Source: CAJXZP01 sp963974475
Lineage (GTDB): Bacteria > Bacteroidota > Bacteroidia > Flavobacteriales_G > Salibacteraceae
Assembly: GCA_963974475.1 (NCBI GenBank)
Contig: CAXBCR010000003.1
Coordinates: 167,876-231,875 of the forward strand
Direction: 5' to 3'
Length of the DNA stretch: 64,000 nucleotides
Shown here: positions 33,567 to 42,387 of the stretch, piece after piece
Layout: the number at the start of each line of letters is the position of its first letter
How positions within the stretch are numbered: the stretch's first letter is position 1
Position numbers and translations under genes: made by a program
The notes under the pieces: generated by a model
Databases searched by the model: none
The model's input: only the letters and a program-made list of their open reading frames with translations
Told to the model about the DNA's origin: nothing

Positions 33567-34802
33567 ATGAGTAAAAGAACAGTTGAAGTAATGGCTCCCG
33601 TTGGGAGTTTTGAGAGTTTAAGAGCCGCCTTTCAGGGTGGTGCTGATGCCGTTTATTTTGGTATTGAGCAATTAAACATGCGTGCACGGTCGTCTATTAA
33701 TTTCACTACCGAAGACTTGGTTGAGGTAGTACGCCTTTGCCATGAAAATGGGGTGAAAGCTTTCTTAACGCTCAACACGATTCTGTATGATCACGACATC
33801 AATTTGATGAAAAAAATCGTGAAAACTGCTGCTGATAGTAATGTAGATGCCATTATTGCAATGGATCAAGCTGCCATTAGTTACGCGCATAGTCTAGGAA
33901 TGTCTGTTCATATTTCTACTCAAATTAATATAACTAACATAGAGGTTGTTAAATTTTACGCGCATTTTGCCAATGTGATGGTGCTATCTCGTGAGCTTAC
34001 GCTACAGCAAGTGAAATCTATTTGCGATGCGGTAAAGAAAGAAGATGTTAGAGGACCCAATGGCGAATTAGTTAAAATTGAGGTTTTTGTGCATGGTGCA
34101 TTATGTATGGCTGTTTCAGGGAAATGTTACTTAAGTTTACACACAGCCAACTCATCTGCCAACCGTGGAGCTTGCAAGCAAAACTGTCGTAGAACCTATG
34201 AGGTGAAGGATAGTGAAGGAAATGAACTTCATATTGATAATGAATATATCATGAGTCCGAAAGACTTATGTACGATTACTTTTCTAGATCAAATTATTGA
34301 AACAGGAGTGAGCGTTCTTAAAATAGAAGGACGTAGTAAAGGTCCTGATTATGTGAAAGAAGTAACCGCAAGTTACCGTGAAGCTGCCGATGCAGTGGCA
34401 GAAGGAACATTCACCTTTGAAAAAGGGAAAGAATGGGAAACCAGAATGGATAACGTATTTAACCGTGGATTTTGGGGAGGCTATTTCTTAGGAAAAGAAT
34501 TAGGTGAATGGACAGATGAAGATGGTTCAAAAGCCAAAAAGAGAAAAGTGTACATTGGAGACGGCTCCAAATATTTCGGTAAAATAGGGGTTGGTGAATT
34601 CATTATGAAAAATGGAGAATTATCCGTTGGTGACGATATTATTATTACCGGACCTACTACTGGAATTGTGGAACATAAAGTTTCTCATCTTCGATTAGAA
34701 GAACAAGATGTAGAGTCGGTTAAAAGAGGAGATAGTTTTACTTTTAAGATTGAAGACAAAATTCGCCCTGCTGATAAAGTGTATAAAATTGTGGATGCGT
34801 GA
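33567..34802 (+). CDS. U32-family protein (RlhA/TrhP/UbiU-type, annotated as peptidase U32)
   Basis: The 411-residue product begins MSKRTVEVMAPVGSFESLRAAFQGGADAVYFG, the standard U32 start, so 33567 is chosen. The U32 signature is present as EVFVHGALCMAVSGKCYLS. Four cysteines, C180, C187, C203 and C207 (NRGACKQNC), match the pattern that binds a 4Fe-4S cluster in UbiU, UbiV and related U32 proteins. The C-terminal barrel (about 315-411) resembles an RNA-binding domain. Known members hydroxylate tRNA, rRNA or the ubiquinone ring, so an RNA- or quinone-hydroxylation role is more likely than proteolysis. The stop overlaps the ferredoxin start as GTGA. Confidence 0.9.
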   Translation: MSKRTVEVMAPVGSFESLRAAFQGGADAVYFGIEQLNMRARSSINFTTEDLVEVVRLCHENGVKAFLTLNTILYDHDINLMKKIVKTAADSNVDAIIAMDQAAISYAHSLGMSVHISTQINITNIEVVKFYAHFANVMVLSRELTLQQVKSICDAVKKEDVRGPNGELVKIEVFVHGALCMAVSGKCYLSLHTANSSANRGACKQNCRRTYEVKDSEGNELHIDNEYIMSPKDLCTITFLDQIIETGVSVLKIEGRSKGPDYVKEVTASYREAADAVAEGTFTFEKGKEWETRMDNVFNRGFWGGYFLGKELGEWTDEDGSKAKKRKVYIGDGSKYFGKIGVGEFIMKNGELSVGDDIIITGPTTGIVEHKVSHLRLEEQDVESVKRGDSFTFKIEDKIRPADKVYKIVDA

Positions 34803-35026
34803 TTCAAATAGTTCAACACCGTCATAAATGCATTGGCTGTAACGCCTGCGTGGAAGCTGCTCCAGAATATTGGAAAATGAGTAAGGCCGATGGGAAGTGC
34901 TACCTCACCAAAGCAAAACAAAAAGGGGCATACTTTATTTTAAATGCACCCGATTTTGCTTTGGAAGAAAATCTACAAGCAGCCAAAAACTGTCCAGTGA
35001 ATATTATTTCCGTAAAAGAATTGTAA
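34799..35026 (+). CDS. Small single-cluster ferredoxin
   Basis: The 75-residue electron carrier starts at GTG 34799, overlapping the U32 stop by 4 bases. Cysteines at 11, 14 and 17 (CIGCNAC) and at 65 (NCP) give the CxxCxxC...CP arrangement of a monocluster 4Fe-4S ferredoxin; a further Cys34 is present. Residues 18-63 lack the second CxxCxxC of two-cluster ferredoxins. The tight coupling to a U32 Fe-S protein suggests it donates electrons to that enzyme. That is an inference from gene order. Confidence 0.9.
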   Translation: MIQIVQHRHKCIGCNACVEAAPEYWKMSKADGKCYLTKAKQKGAYFILNAPDFALEENLQAAKNCPVNIISVKEL

Positions 35027-35068
35027 GTACTTTTTTGGGATAGGTAAAAGAAGTAAGAAAAAGTCTTA

Positions 35069-35995
35069 TTAATATTTCACTTTCAAATCTTCATCGTTAT
35101 ACATCATTAAGTAGTTGTTATACCTGCTTTCCGATATTTCTCCTTTTTCTAAGGCATCTTTTATAGCACAACCCGGTTCATTGATATGTACACAATTATT
35201 GAATTTACAATCGCCTAAAAACTTTTCCATTTCTGGGAAGTAATGAGCCAAGTGTTCCTTATCAATATCAATCATCCCAAAACTTCGCAACCCCGGAGAG
35301 TCAATTAGGCGAGCGCCAAAATCGGTAAAATGCATTTCAGCAAAAGTAGTGGTATGCCGTCCTTTGTCATTGTATTCAGAAATTTCATCCACCCATAAAT
35401 CTAATTCACTATCCAAGGCGTTAATTAGCGAAGATTTGCCAACCCCCGACTGACCGGTGAATAAGGTGGTTTTGTCTTTCATTAAAACCTTAAGGTCTTC
35501 AATTCCTTTCATGGTAATAGCCGAAGTGGCTAACATTTGATACCCAATAGGACCGTAAATACCGATGAGCTCGTCAAAACGTTGTTCGTCTTTTTCTTGA
35601 TAAATATCTACCTTGTTAAAAGCCAAAATTACTGGAATATCATAAGCTTCAGCAGTAGCAAGAACTCGGTCCACAAAACCTAGTGGTGTTCTAGGCATGG
35701 CAACCGTAAGTACCACCACAATTTGGTCCACATTAGAGGCAATGATATGCGACTCTTTACTCAGGTTAGTCGCTTTACGAATAAGGTAGTTTTTACGTGG
35801 CTCTAATTCGGTTATAACGGCCTCCTCTTCCTCGCTATTTAAAACTTCCACAACATCGCCTACGGTAATCGGGTTGGTCGTTCTAATTCCCTTCATACGG
35901 AATTTTCCTTTTAACCTTGCGTCAATAAACTCTCCGTTTTCTAAACGAACTTCGTACCAACTACCCGTTGATTTTGTTACATATCCTTTCGCCAT
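35069..35995 (-). CDS. rsgA: Ribosome small-subunit-dependent GTPase A
   Basis: RsgA is a circularly permuted GTPase that checks late 30S maturation. The 308 residues include an N-terminal OB fold (YVTKSTGSWYEVRLENGEFIDARLKGKFR). The permuted G motifs come in the order NKVD (AFNKVDIY), then G1 GQSGVGKSS and DSPGLRSFG. A C-terminal zinc knuckle is CKFNNCVHINEPGC. The frame extends 8 codons upstream, but MAKGYVTKSTGSWY is the conserved start, so 35995 is used. It diverges from gldA across a 92-base gap that carries a -7 box for each gene. Confidence 0.95.
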   Translation of the reverse strand: MAKGYVTKSTGSWYEVRLENGEFIDARLKGKFRMKGIRTTNPITVGDVVEVLNSEEEEAVITELEPRKNYLIRKATNLSKESHIIASNVDQIVVVLTVAMPRTPLGFVDRVLATAEAYDIPVILAFNKVDIYQEKDEQRFDELIGIYGPIGYQMLATSAITMKGIEDLKVLMKDKTTLFTGQSGVGKSSLINALDSELDLWVDEISEYNDKGRHTTTFAEMHFTDFGARLIDSPGLRSFGMIDIDKEHLAHYFPEMEKFLGDCKFNNCVHINEPGCAIKDALEKGEISESRYNNYLMMYNDEDLKVKY

Positions 35996-36016
35996 GAACC
36001 TTTTTAATGTTGGCTT

Positions 36017-36024
36017 CAAAAGTA
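36017..36024 (-). promoter_or_regulatory. Candidate -7 box for rsgA
   Basis: Reads TACTTTTG on the minus strand, a full TAnnTTTG match, 22 bases before the rsgA ATG. Confidence 0.4.
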
Positions 36025-36060
36025 GGTTTTTGAGGTGGGTTAGTTACGAAAGCTTTATCG

Positions 36061-36068
36061 TATTTTTG
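36061..36068 (+). promoter_or_regulatory. Candidate -7 box for gldA
   Basis: TATTTTTG matches TAnnTTTG and ends 19 bases before the gldA ATG. Confidence 0.4.
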
Positions 36069-36087
36069 GAGCAATCAATTTTGAAGT

Positions 36088-36999
36088 ATGTCGATATCGG
36101 TAAAAAACATCACGAAAATTTACGGAGAACAAAAAGCATTGGATAATGTATCGTTCGAAATAAAACCTGGAGAAATTGTTGGCTTTTTAGGCCCAAATGG
36201 CGCGGGTAAATCCACCATGATGAAAATTATTACCGGATATTTACCGCAAACGGAAGGAACTGTGTTGGTTTTGGATCGGAAGATGGAAGATGATTTACTG
36301 GGATTGAAACAAGAAATTGGATATTTGCCTGAACATAACCCGCTATACCTTGAAATGTATGTGTGGGAATTCTTAGAGTTTGCGGCTAACTTAACGCATG
36401 TAAAAAACAAAAAAGAGCGTATTGCCGAAGTAATTGAATTAGTAGGATTAGGTAAGGAACAAAATAAAGTGATTGATAGTCTTTCAAAAGGTTACCGCCA
36501 ACGTGTGGGATTAGCCCACGCTATTTTGCATGACCCTAAGGTGCTTATTTTGGATGAACCCACTACCGGGTTGGACCCAAACCAAATTGTGGAGATAAGA
36601 AACTTAATTCGAAAAATTGGTAAGAACAAAACCGTGATGCTTTCTACGCATATTATGCAGGAAGTGGAAGCGATTTGCAGCCGGGTAATTATTATTAATG
36701 ACGGAAAAATAGTTGCTGATAAACCGATTGAAAACATCAACGAAGTTTCAGAAGGATTTAGAATCATACGAGTGCAATTCAACTCTATGGTAGCGGATTC
36801 TATTTTTAGCGAAATCCCTGAAATTATTGAAGTTACACTAGTGGGCGAGAATACCTACGAACTTAGAACGCAATCGAAATTAGATATTCGTCCGGAATTG
36901 TTTTCTTTAGCGGTTACAAAAAATCTTACTGTACTTGAATTAACGTTGGTAGAACGTCATTTGGAACAAGTTTTTCAAGATTTGACTAAAAAAGACTAA
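36088..36999 (+). CDS. gldA: Gliding-motility-type ABC transporter ATP-binding protein GldA
   Basis: This ATPase of 303 residues has Walker A GPNGAGKST (about 37-45), signature LSKGYRQRVG and Walker B VLILDEPTTGLDP. The H-loop is in STHIMQEVEA. The segment IGYLPEHNPLYLEMYVWEFLEF and the C-terminal regulatory tail VERHLEQVFQDLTKKD match GldA, which works with GldF and GldG in Flavobacteriia. gldF and gldG are not in this window, so membership of a gliding system is inferred from subfamily resemblance. The gene lies 6 bases upstream of a methyltransferase-like gene. Confidence 0.88.
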   Translation: MSISVKNITKIYGEQKALDNVSFEIKPGEIVGFLGPNGAGKSTMMKIITGYLPQTEGTVLVLDRKMEDDLLGLKQEIGYLPEHNPLYLEMYVWEFLEFAANLTHVKNKKERIAEVIELVGLGKEQNKVIDSLSKGYRQRVGLAHAILHDPKVLILDEPTTGLDPNQIVEIRNLIRKIGKNKTVMLSTHIMQEVEAICSRVIIINDGKIVADKPIENINEVSEGFRIIRVQFNSMVADSIFSEIPEIIEVTLVGENTYELRTQSKLDIRPELFSLAVTKNLTVLELTLVERHLEQVFQDLTKKD

Positions 37000-37005
37000 T
37001 TTTTT

Positions 37006-37689
37006 GTGGAGCGGAATGGCCAAACCTCCAATCCCAATTATTTGGGAAAATCATTTAATCTATTAGGTCATATTTATAATCCGCTAAAAAGATTTTTCTT
37101 GGGTAACCTTCCTGAGAATGTCATTGCGACCGCTGTTCCATCCATTCGTAAGCATGAGCATTTTTTGATTGTTGGCGCTGGAGCCGATAATACGGTTCTT
37201 GAGTTGGTGAAGCATAATAAATGCACTCAAATAACTCATGTAGATATTTCTTCGGTATTATCAAAAAAAGGAAAAAAGAGGTTTCGAAAAACACATCCTA
37301 ACAGTACGTTACTCGTTGATTTTATTGTTCAGCCGTTTCTATCGTTTACCAGCGACACTAAATATGACGCTGTTATTTTTCCATTCTATTTAGATGTGTT
37401 TTCGGAGGAAGAGGTACGAATGAATATTCAACATTCTAAAAAAATGATGAATAAGGATGGGATATTTTACGTTATTGATTTTAATTCTTCCAACGATGCA
37501 TCGGTAAAAAATAGGGTTTTAGTAAAACTATTGTATCGGTTGTTTTATCCTTTTACCCGTGTTAAAAGGAATGCTGTTCCTGATTATACGCAACTTTTTA
37601 TGGAGGCGGGTATGGTAGAGTTAGAAAGGAGATTAATTTGTGATAGTAGGTATACCTTTCACGAATTTACTTTAAAACAAAGTCATTAA
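37006..37689 (+). CDS. Class I methyltransferase-like protein
   Basis: The 227-residue product starts at GTG 37006, 6 bases after gldA. A Rossmann-like SAM motif is visible as FLIVGAGADNTVLELV (about 54-69). The acidic THVDIS end of strand 2 and KYDAVIFPFYLDVFSEEEV at the strand 4 region follow. The late helices NRVLVKLLYRLFYPF resemble ubiquinone/menaquinone-type methyltransferases. The substrate is unknown. It overlaps the convergent UbiA-like gene by 18 bases. Co-occurrence with a UbiA-like prenyltransferase could hint at quinone or lipid chemistry, but they are on opposite strands. Confidence 0.75.
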   Translation: MERNGQTSNPNYLGKSFNLLGHIYNPLKRFFLGNLPENVIATAVPSIRKHEHFLIVGAGADNTVLELVKHNKCTQITHVDISSVLSKKGKKRFRKTHPNSTLLVDFIVQPFLSFTSDTKYDAVIFPFYLDVFSEEEVRMNIQHSKKMMNKDGIFYVIDFNSSNDASVKNRVLVKLLYRLFYPFTRVKRNAVPDYTQLFMEAGMVELERRLICDSRYTFHEFTLKQSH

Positions 37690-38694
37690 AATAGCTGCCA
37701 AGGTCACTAGTCCAAAATGAAAAATCATAGTGCCTTCCATTACAAATGCATTGAATAAAGTGGCATTGTTTTCTCTAAATTTGGTTAAAATATAAGTGGT
37801 CCATAGATTAGCCAAAATAACCGCTACGCCAATTTCCCAACCAAATAAATGGGTGTAATAGGACTGAAAAATAACCAAAGCCGAGGATGAATTCACAAAA
37901 ACAATAGCTAGTTTGATAGCATTTGAATCGCCTAAAACAAGGGGAATAGTTTTTAAACCCCAACGTTTATCTAATTGCACATCTCTAATGTCAAATGGAA
38001 TGGTAATAGCTAGAATGAATAAAAAACGTTGAGCTCCAAGTAGAATTATATTAAGTAGGGAAACCTGGTGCAAAATTAGTAATGGAATAGTAGAGGTAGT
38101 AAATGAAACGACCAAAGAGATGGCATAAATTTTTACTCCAGGAATATCGCGAAGCCTTTTCCATCCGTTTAACGTAGGTAGGATCGGGATAGAATAAGCT
38201 AAAGACAAGATACCTAGAGGAATCAGTATTTGAAAAGTGAAAAAATCTATTTGAGAAGAAAAAAACAAGGTTCCAATGATGCCAAACAAAACTGCACCAT
38301 AGGCAATAAAGGGATGTTGGTTGACCGCTCGCTGAGATTTTGTGTATTCTACGGGTATGGTAAGCTGAATACCAATAAGTCGGTGCAAAGGGTAAAGAAA
38401 TAGCGTAGAGAAAAATAATAGTCCTAAATAATTTGCGTCAAATTTCAGAGTGCCAACGTACATATACGATTCTACTGCCAAGGCCAAAATAGGAATGGCT
38501 ACATAGGCGTTGCTATGCGCAAGACGGAAAAGTGTTTTTTTAAGTGGATTGGATTTGTGATGATGATGGTGATGGTGGTGGTGATGATGGTGTCCCTCAT
38601 TTATTACTGGTTTTTCATCCTCAGTGGAAGGGTTTAATTTCAAATCTTTAATACCCTCTATATGTGTATGAGGATTAGTTTGTTGCATTGCCAA
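37672..38694 (-). CDS. UbiA-like membrane protein with a His12 N-terminus
   Basis: This 340-residue protein has a soluble N-terminus of about 50 residues containing twelve consecutive histidines (about 35-46, mixed CAC and CAT codons). Eight to nine membrane segments follow. PFDIRDVQLDKRWGLKTIPLVLG (about 238-260) matches the second Asp-rich motif of UbiA prenyltransferases. The first NDxxDxxxD motif is replaced by a sequence around KSQRAVNQHPF. It may therefore be a divergent or catalytically altered member. It overlaps the next minus-strand gene by 20 bases and the methyltransferase-like gene end by 18 bases. The His run may bind Ni, Zn or Cu. Confidence 0.75.
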   Translation of the reverse strand: MAMQQTNPHTHIEGIKDLKLNPSTEDEKPVINEGHHHHHHHHHHHHKSNPLKKTLFRLAHSNAYVAIPILALAVESYMYVGTLKFDANYLGLLFFSTLFLYPLHRLIGIQLTIPVEYTKSQRAVNQHPFIAYGAVLFGIIGTLFFSSQIDFFTFQILIPLGILSLAYSIPILPTLNGWKRLRDIPGVKIYAISLVVSFTTSTIPLLILHQVSLLNIILLGAQRFLFILAITIPFDIRDVQLDKRWGLKTIPLVLGDSNAIKLAIVFVNSSSALVIFQSYYTHLFGWEIGVAVILANLWTTYILTKFRENNATLFNAFVMEGTMIFHFGLVTLAAILMTLF

Positions 38695-39286
38695 TAAAAA
38701 TCCCTAAAACTGTTCCAACTAAACTACTTCCAAGTGCATTGAATGCTTTTTTGCTGCGTGCAACTTTTATGTATCCTTCTTGATACGCAGGGTGACTCAT
38801 GATTTGGGTGTTTCTTTCGTCATTGAATTTTACTTTAACAGTAGAAACTCCGGCTGCAACAGTATAAACTAATGGTACAGATGCCACATAAAAACCATCT
38901 CTTAGAATGTACCCAAACGTAGCTCCAAATGCGACCCCAAATACGGTGGTTAAAGTGGGTTTATAATATTTTTTAGCATCCTGCTCGCCATAAATAAATA
39001 ATTGCATTTCGTGAACGGATAGGTAGTGATCATTGTTCTCACTAAGAAAATAGATAGTGTCTGTTTTTTGTTGTGCATATTGAATCATGAAAATTAGCTC
39101 TGAAGAGATAGTCTTTTGAATCGTTTTATTGCGTTTTTTCAGGTTGTAGGTAACAGCCGTACTGTCGGAATTTACCACTTCTACCTCTAGAACCTTTCCA
39201 TCTAATAGGGTAATGGTGTCTTGGGCTGTAGCTAGGCCAGAAAAAACCAGTGAAGAACAAAATATGCAGACCGATATAATTTTCAT
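38675..39286 (-). CDS. Secreted protein with small beta module and glycine-rich C-terminal segments, unknown
   Basis: The start is placed at ATG 39286 (MKIISVCIFCSSLVFSGLATAQ), a good signal peptide; the frame extends 8 codons upstream. Residues about 22-90 carry the module ITLLDGKVLEVEVVNSDSTAVTYNLKKRN...SELIFMIQYA. This resembles the N-terminal module of the protein at 32515-33354. Two hydrophobic, Gly-rich segments follow: TVFGVAFGATFGYILRDG and ALGSSLVGTVLGIFIGNA. They could insert in a membrane. The gene is upstream of, and overlaps, the UbiA-like gene. Function unknown. Confidence 0.75.
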   Translation of the reverse strand: MKIISVCIFCSSLVFSGLATAQDTITLLDGKVLEVEVVNSDSTAVTYNLKKRNKTIQKTISSELIFMIQYAQQKTDTIYFLSENNDHYLSVHEMQLFIYGEQDAKKYYKPTLTTVFGVAFGATFGYILRDGFYVASVPLVYTVAAGVSTVKVKFNDERNTQIMSHPAYQEGYIKVARSKKAFNALGSSLVGTVLGIFIGNATN

Positions 39287-39406
39287 GTGTAGAAAAATAA
39301 ATTTTGCCAAAGATAGATTAATTCACACATTTTACGTAAAATCCTTGTTGCTCCACCGCATTCCGATTTGCCATTAAAAGTCATAATCATGGCGATGAGA
39401 AAATGT

Positions 39407-39414
39407 TACTTTTG
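39407..39414 (+). promoter_or_regulatory. Candidate -7 box for gcvP
   Basis: TACTTTTG matches TAnnTTTG, 37 bases before the ATG at 39452. No -33 TTTG lies at a normal distance. I see no glycine-riboswitch pattern in the leader. Confidence 0.4.
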
Positions 39415-39451
39415 TGGACTTTTAAAAACGAAATAATTTAAAAATTGCTTT

Positions 39452-42298
39452 ATGGAATATAGAAATTTCACAAGACGCCATATTGGTTTAAATGACCACT
39501 ATGAGGGTCAAATGCTTGATTATTTAGGGTACAAAAATATTGACGAATTAATAGAAGATACTATTCCATCTAATATTAGGTTGAACGAGCCCATTAAAGT
39601 AGGTGCTGGGATGACCGAATTAGAATACGGAAATCACGTTAATGCACTGGCAAATAAAAATAAGCAGTTTAGAACATACATTGGTATGGGCTATTACAAC
39701 ACCATTACTCCACCAGTAATTTTACGCAACGTATTTGAGAATCCAGGATGGTATACTGCCTACACTCCTTATCAAGCAGAAATTTCTCAAGGTCGCTTAG
39801 AAGCCATGTTGAATTTCCAAACGATGATTGTGGATTTAACTGGTTTACCATTGGCTAATGCTTCGTTATTAGATGAAGCTACTGCAGCTGCAGAATCTAT
39901 GTTGATGTTTTTCCATACCCGTTCAAGAAGTCAGGTGAAAGAAGGCATAAATAAGTTTTTTGTAGAAGAAAATTTATTTCCTCAAACAGTGGACGTAATT
40001 GTGTCTCGTGCCAATGCCTCTGGTATTGAATTGGTATTTGGAGATTATAAAACTTTCAAAGGTGATGAGTCATTCTTTGGTGCAATTGTGCAATATCCAG
40101 CAGCTAATGGTGAAGTAGAAGATTACAAAGCCTTTGGTAAAACAATGAATGAAGCGGGAATTAAATTGGCTGTAGTGTCTGATTTAATGGCATTAGCTTT
40201 AATTGAAGAGCCGGGTGCTTGGGGTGCTGATTGTGTAGTAGGAAATTCTCAAAGAATGGGTGTTCCTATTGGATATGGTGGTCCACACGCAGCTTTTATG
40301 GCAACCAAAGAAGAGTATAAAAGAAGTATTCCAGGACGAATTATTGGTATTTCACAAGATGCCGATGGAAATCCTGCATTCCGTATGTCCCTTCAAACAC
40401 GTGAGCAACATATAAAAAGAGAAAAAGCAACTTCAAACATCTGTACAGCGCAAGCATTATTGGCTGTTATGGCTGGTTTTTATGCCGTATATCACGGACA
40501 AGATGGAGTGAGAGCAACTGCCGAAAAAATTCACGCCAAAGCGGTTACCGTTAGTAATGGAATTAAAGCAGCTGGTTATACGCAAATAAACGATTCGTTT
40601 TTTGACACTATTTCATTTGAAGCATCTGCGGAGCAATTAAAGGAAATTGAGAAAAAAGCACTTGCGGCCGAAATTAACTTCCGTTATTTTGAAGGTGGAT
40701 TTGGTTTGAGTGCCGATGAAACAATGACCTTAAAAGATGTAAATGATGTTTTATCTATTGTAGGATCGCCAGCAGCAAAAGAACTTTCAGCTAATGTTGA
40801 AATTCCAGCCAGTTTAAGAAGAACAAGCGCTTATTTAACCAATACTGTTTTCCGTAAAAATCACTCGGAAACAGAAATGATGCGTTATTTGAAAAAATTA
40901 GAGAATCGTGATTTATCATTGACTCATTCCATGATTTCTTTAGGGTCTTGTACCATGAAATTGAATGCAGCAAGTCAAATGTTGCCAATTGGAAATCCTG
41001 GTTTTATGAATATTCATCCATTTGTTCCTGTAAATCAAGCCCAAGGGTATGCGGAATTAATTGAAGAATTAAATAAGGATTTAGCTGATATTACTGGTTT
41101 TAAAAGAATGAGCTTTGAGCCAAATTCTGGTGCGCAAGGAGAGTATACTGGATTAAAAGTTATTCAAGCTTACCACCAACATCACGGGAATTCACATCGT
41201 AAAATGTGTTTAATTCCAAGTTCTGCACATGGTACCAATCCAGCATCAGCAGTGATGGCAGGTATGGATGTGCTCATTGTGAAAAGTTTAGAAAACGGAG
41301 AAATTGATGTAAACGATTTACGTGAAAAGGCAGAATTGCATAAAGATAATTTAGCGGCCTTAATGATTACATATCCTTCTACCCATGGGGTGTTTGAAGC
41401 ATCTGTTACAGATATTATGGATATTATTCATGATAACGGAGGTTTAGTTTATATGGATGGAGCAAACATGAACGCGCAAGTGGGATTAACTTCTCCAGGA
41501 AAAATTGGAGCGGATGTTTGTCACTTAAATTTACACAAAACTTTTGCTATTCCTCACGGTGGTGGCGGACCTGGCATGGGCCCAATTGGTGTAAACGAAA
41601 AGTTAGAGCCATTCTTACCAAGTCACAAATTAGTGAAAGTAGGTGGCGAACACGGAATTCATGCAGTGAGTTCAGCACCTTACGGTAGCGCATTGGTTTT
41701 ACCAATCTCTTACGGATATATTAAACTTTTAGGTTCTGAAGGTTTAGAAAAATCAACCAAAGTGGCTATTTTAAACGCGAATTATATGCGTAAAAAATTA
41801 GCTGACAATGGATTTGATATTCTTTTCTCTGGAGAAAAAGGAACAGTAGCTCACGAAATGATTGTGGATTTCCGTAAATATAAAGCAGACGGTATTGAAG
41901 TAATTGATGTGGCAAAACGTTTGATGGATTATGGATTCCATGCACCAACGGTTTCTTTCCCAGTAGGCGGAACATTAATGATTGAACCTACCGAAAGTGA
42001 ATCAAAAGCAGAGTTGGATCGCTTTATGGATGCCTTGATTCAAATTAAATCAGAAATTGAAGCAGTGGTTTCAGGAGCGGTAGATAAAAAGGATAATGTA
42101 TTGAAAAATGCACCGCATACCGCCAAAATGGTTGCGTATGACGAATGGACAAAACCATATAGTCGTAAAGAAGCATCTTATCCTTTAGACTATTTGTTAG
42201 AAGCTAAATTCTGGCCTTATGTACGTAGAATTGACGATGCGTTTGGTGATAGAAACTTGGTTTGTAGTTGTTTACCAGTTTCAAGTTACGAGGATTAA
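39452..42298 (+). CDS. gcvP: Glycine dehydrogenase (decarboxylating), P-protein
   Basis: The P-protein of the glycine cleavage system decarboxylates glycine on PLP and passes the aminomethyl group to lipoyl-GcvH. The 948-residue fused form has both halves. The N-terminal half includes FRTYIGMGYYNTITPPVILRN-type sequence (FRTYIGMGYYNTIT). The C-terminal half holds the PLP lysine K696 in LNLHKTFAIPHGGGGPGMGP. It starts with the expected RHIG segment (FTRRHIGLN). Codon bias indicates strong expression. gcvT and gcvH are not adjacent, as is common in Bacteroidota. A terminator follows directly. Confidence 0.98.
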   Translation: MEYRNFTRRHIGLNDHYEGQMLDYLGYKNIDELIEDTIPSNIRLNEPIKVGAGMTELEYGNHVNALANKNKQFRTYIGMGYYNTITPPVILRNVFENPGWYTAYTPYQAEISQGRLEAMLNFQTMIVDLTGLPLANASLLDEATAAAESMLMFFHTRSRSQVKEGINKFFVEENLFPQTVDVIVSRANASGIELVFGDYKTFKGDESFFGAIVQYPAANGEVEDYKAFGKTMNEAGIKLAVVSDLMALALIEEPGAWGADCVVGNSQRMGVPIGYGGPHAAFMATKEEYKRSIPGRIIGISQDADGNPAFRMSLQTREQHIKREKATSNICTAQALLAVMAGFYAVYHGQDGVRATAEKIHAKAVTVSNGIKAAGYTQINDSFFDTISFEASAEQLKEIEKKALAAEINFRYFEGGFGLSADETMTLKDVNDVLSIVGSPAAKELSANVEIPASLRRTSAYLTNTVFRKNHSETEMMRYLKKLENRDLSLTHSMISLGSCTMKLNAASQMLPIGNPGFMNIHPFVPVNQAQGYAELIEELNKDLADITGFKRMSFEPNSGAQGEYTGLKVIQAYHQHHGNSHRKMCLIPSSAHGTNPASAVMAGMDVLIVKSLENGEIDVNDLREKAELHKDNLAALMITYPSTHGVFEASVTDIMDIIHDNGGLVYMDGANMNAQVGLTSPGKIGADVCHLNLHKTFAIPHGGGGPGMGPIGVNEKLEPFLPSHKLVKVGGEHGIHAVSSAPYGSALVLPISYGYIKLLGSEGLEKSTKVAILNANYMRKKLADNGFDILFSGEKGTVAHEMIVDFRKYKADGIEVIDVAKRLMDYGFHAPTVSFPVGGTLMIEPTESESKAELDRFMDALIQIKSEIEAVVSGAVDKKDNVLKNAPHTAKMVAYDEWTKPYSRKEASYPLDYLLEAKFWPYVRRIDDAFGDRNLVCSCLPVSSYED

Positions 42299-42330
42299 TA
42301 TTTATTTCATATAATTGAAAATTAAAAGAA

Positions 42331-42363
42331 ATGGGAGTAGCTTTGCGGTTACTCTCATTTTTT
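42331..42363 (+). terminator. Rho-independent terminator of gcvP
   Basis: Arms ATGGGAGTA (42331-42339) and TACTCTCAT (42350-42358) pair with one G-U and are followed by TTTTT. The hairpin occupies the first possible start of the next ORF, so that protein must start later. Confidence 0.8.
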
Positions 42364-42387
42364 ATGAAAAAGAATAACGTTTTTGCT

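Noticed and set aside
38557..38592. His12 run as a cloning tag or vector contamination
   Set aside because: The codons are mixed CAC/CAT, the run is flanked by native-looking sequence and the gene overlaps its neighbours as in a natural chromosome.
39311..39451. Glycine riboswitch ahead of gcvP
   Set aside because: The 140-base gap lacks tandem aptamer-like helices; only a -7 box is visible.
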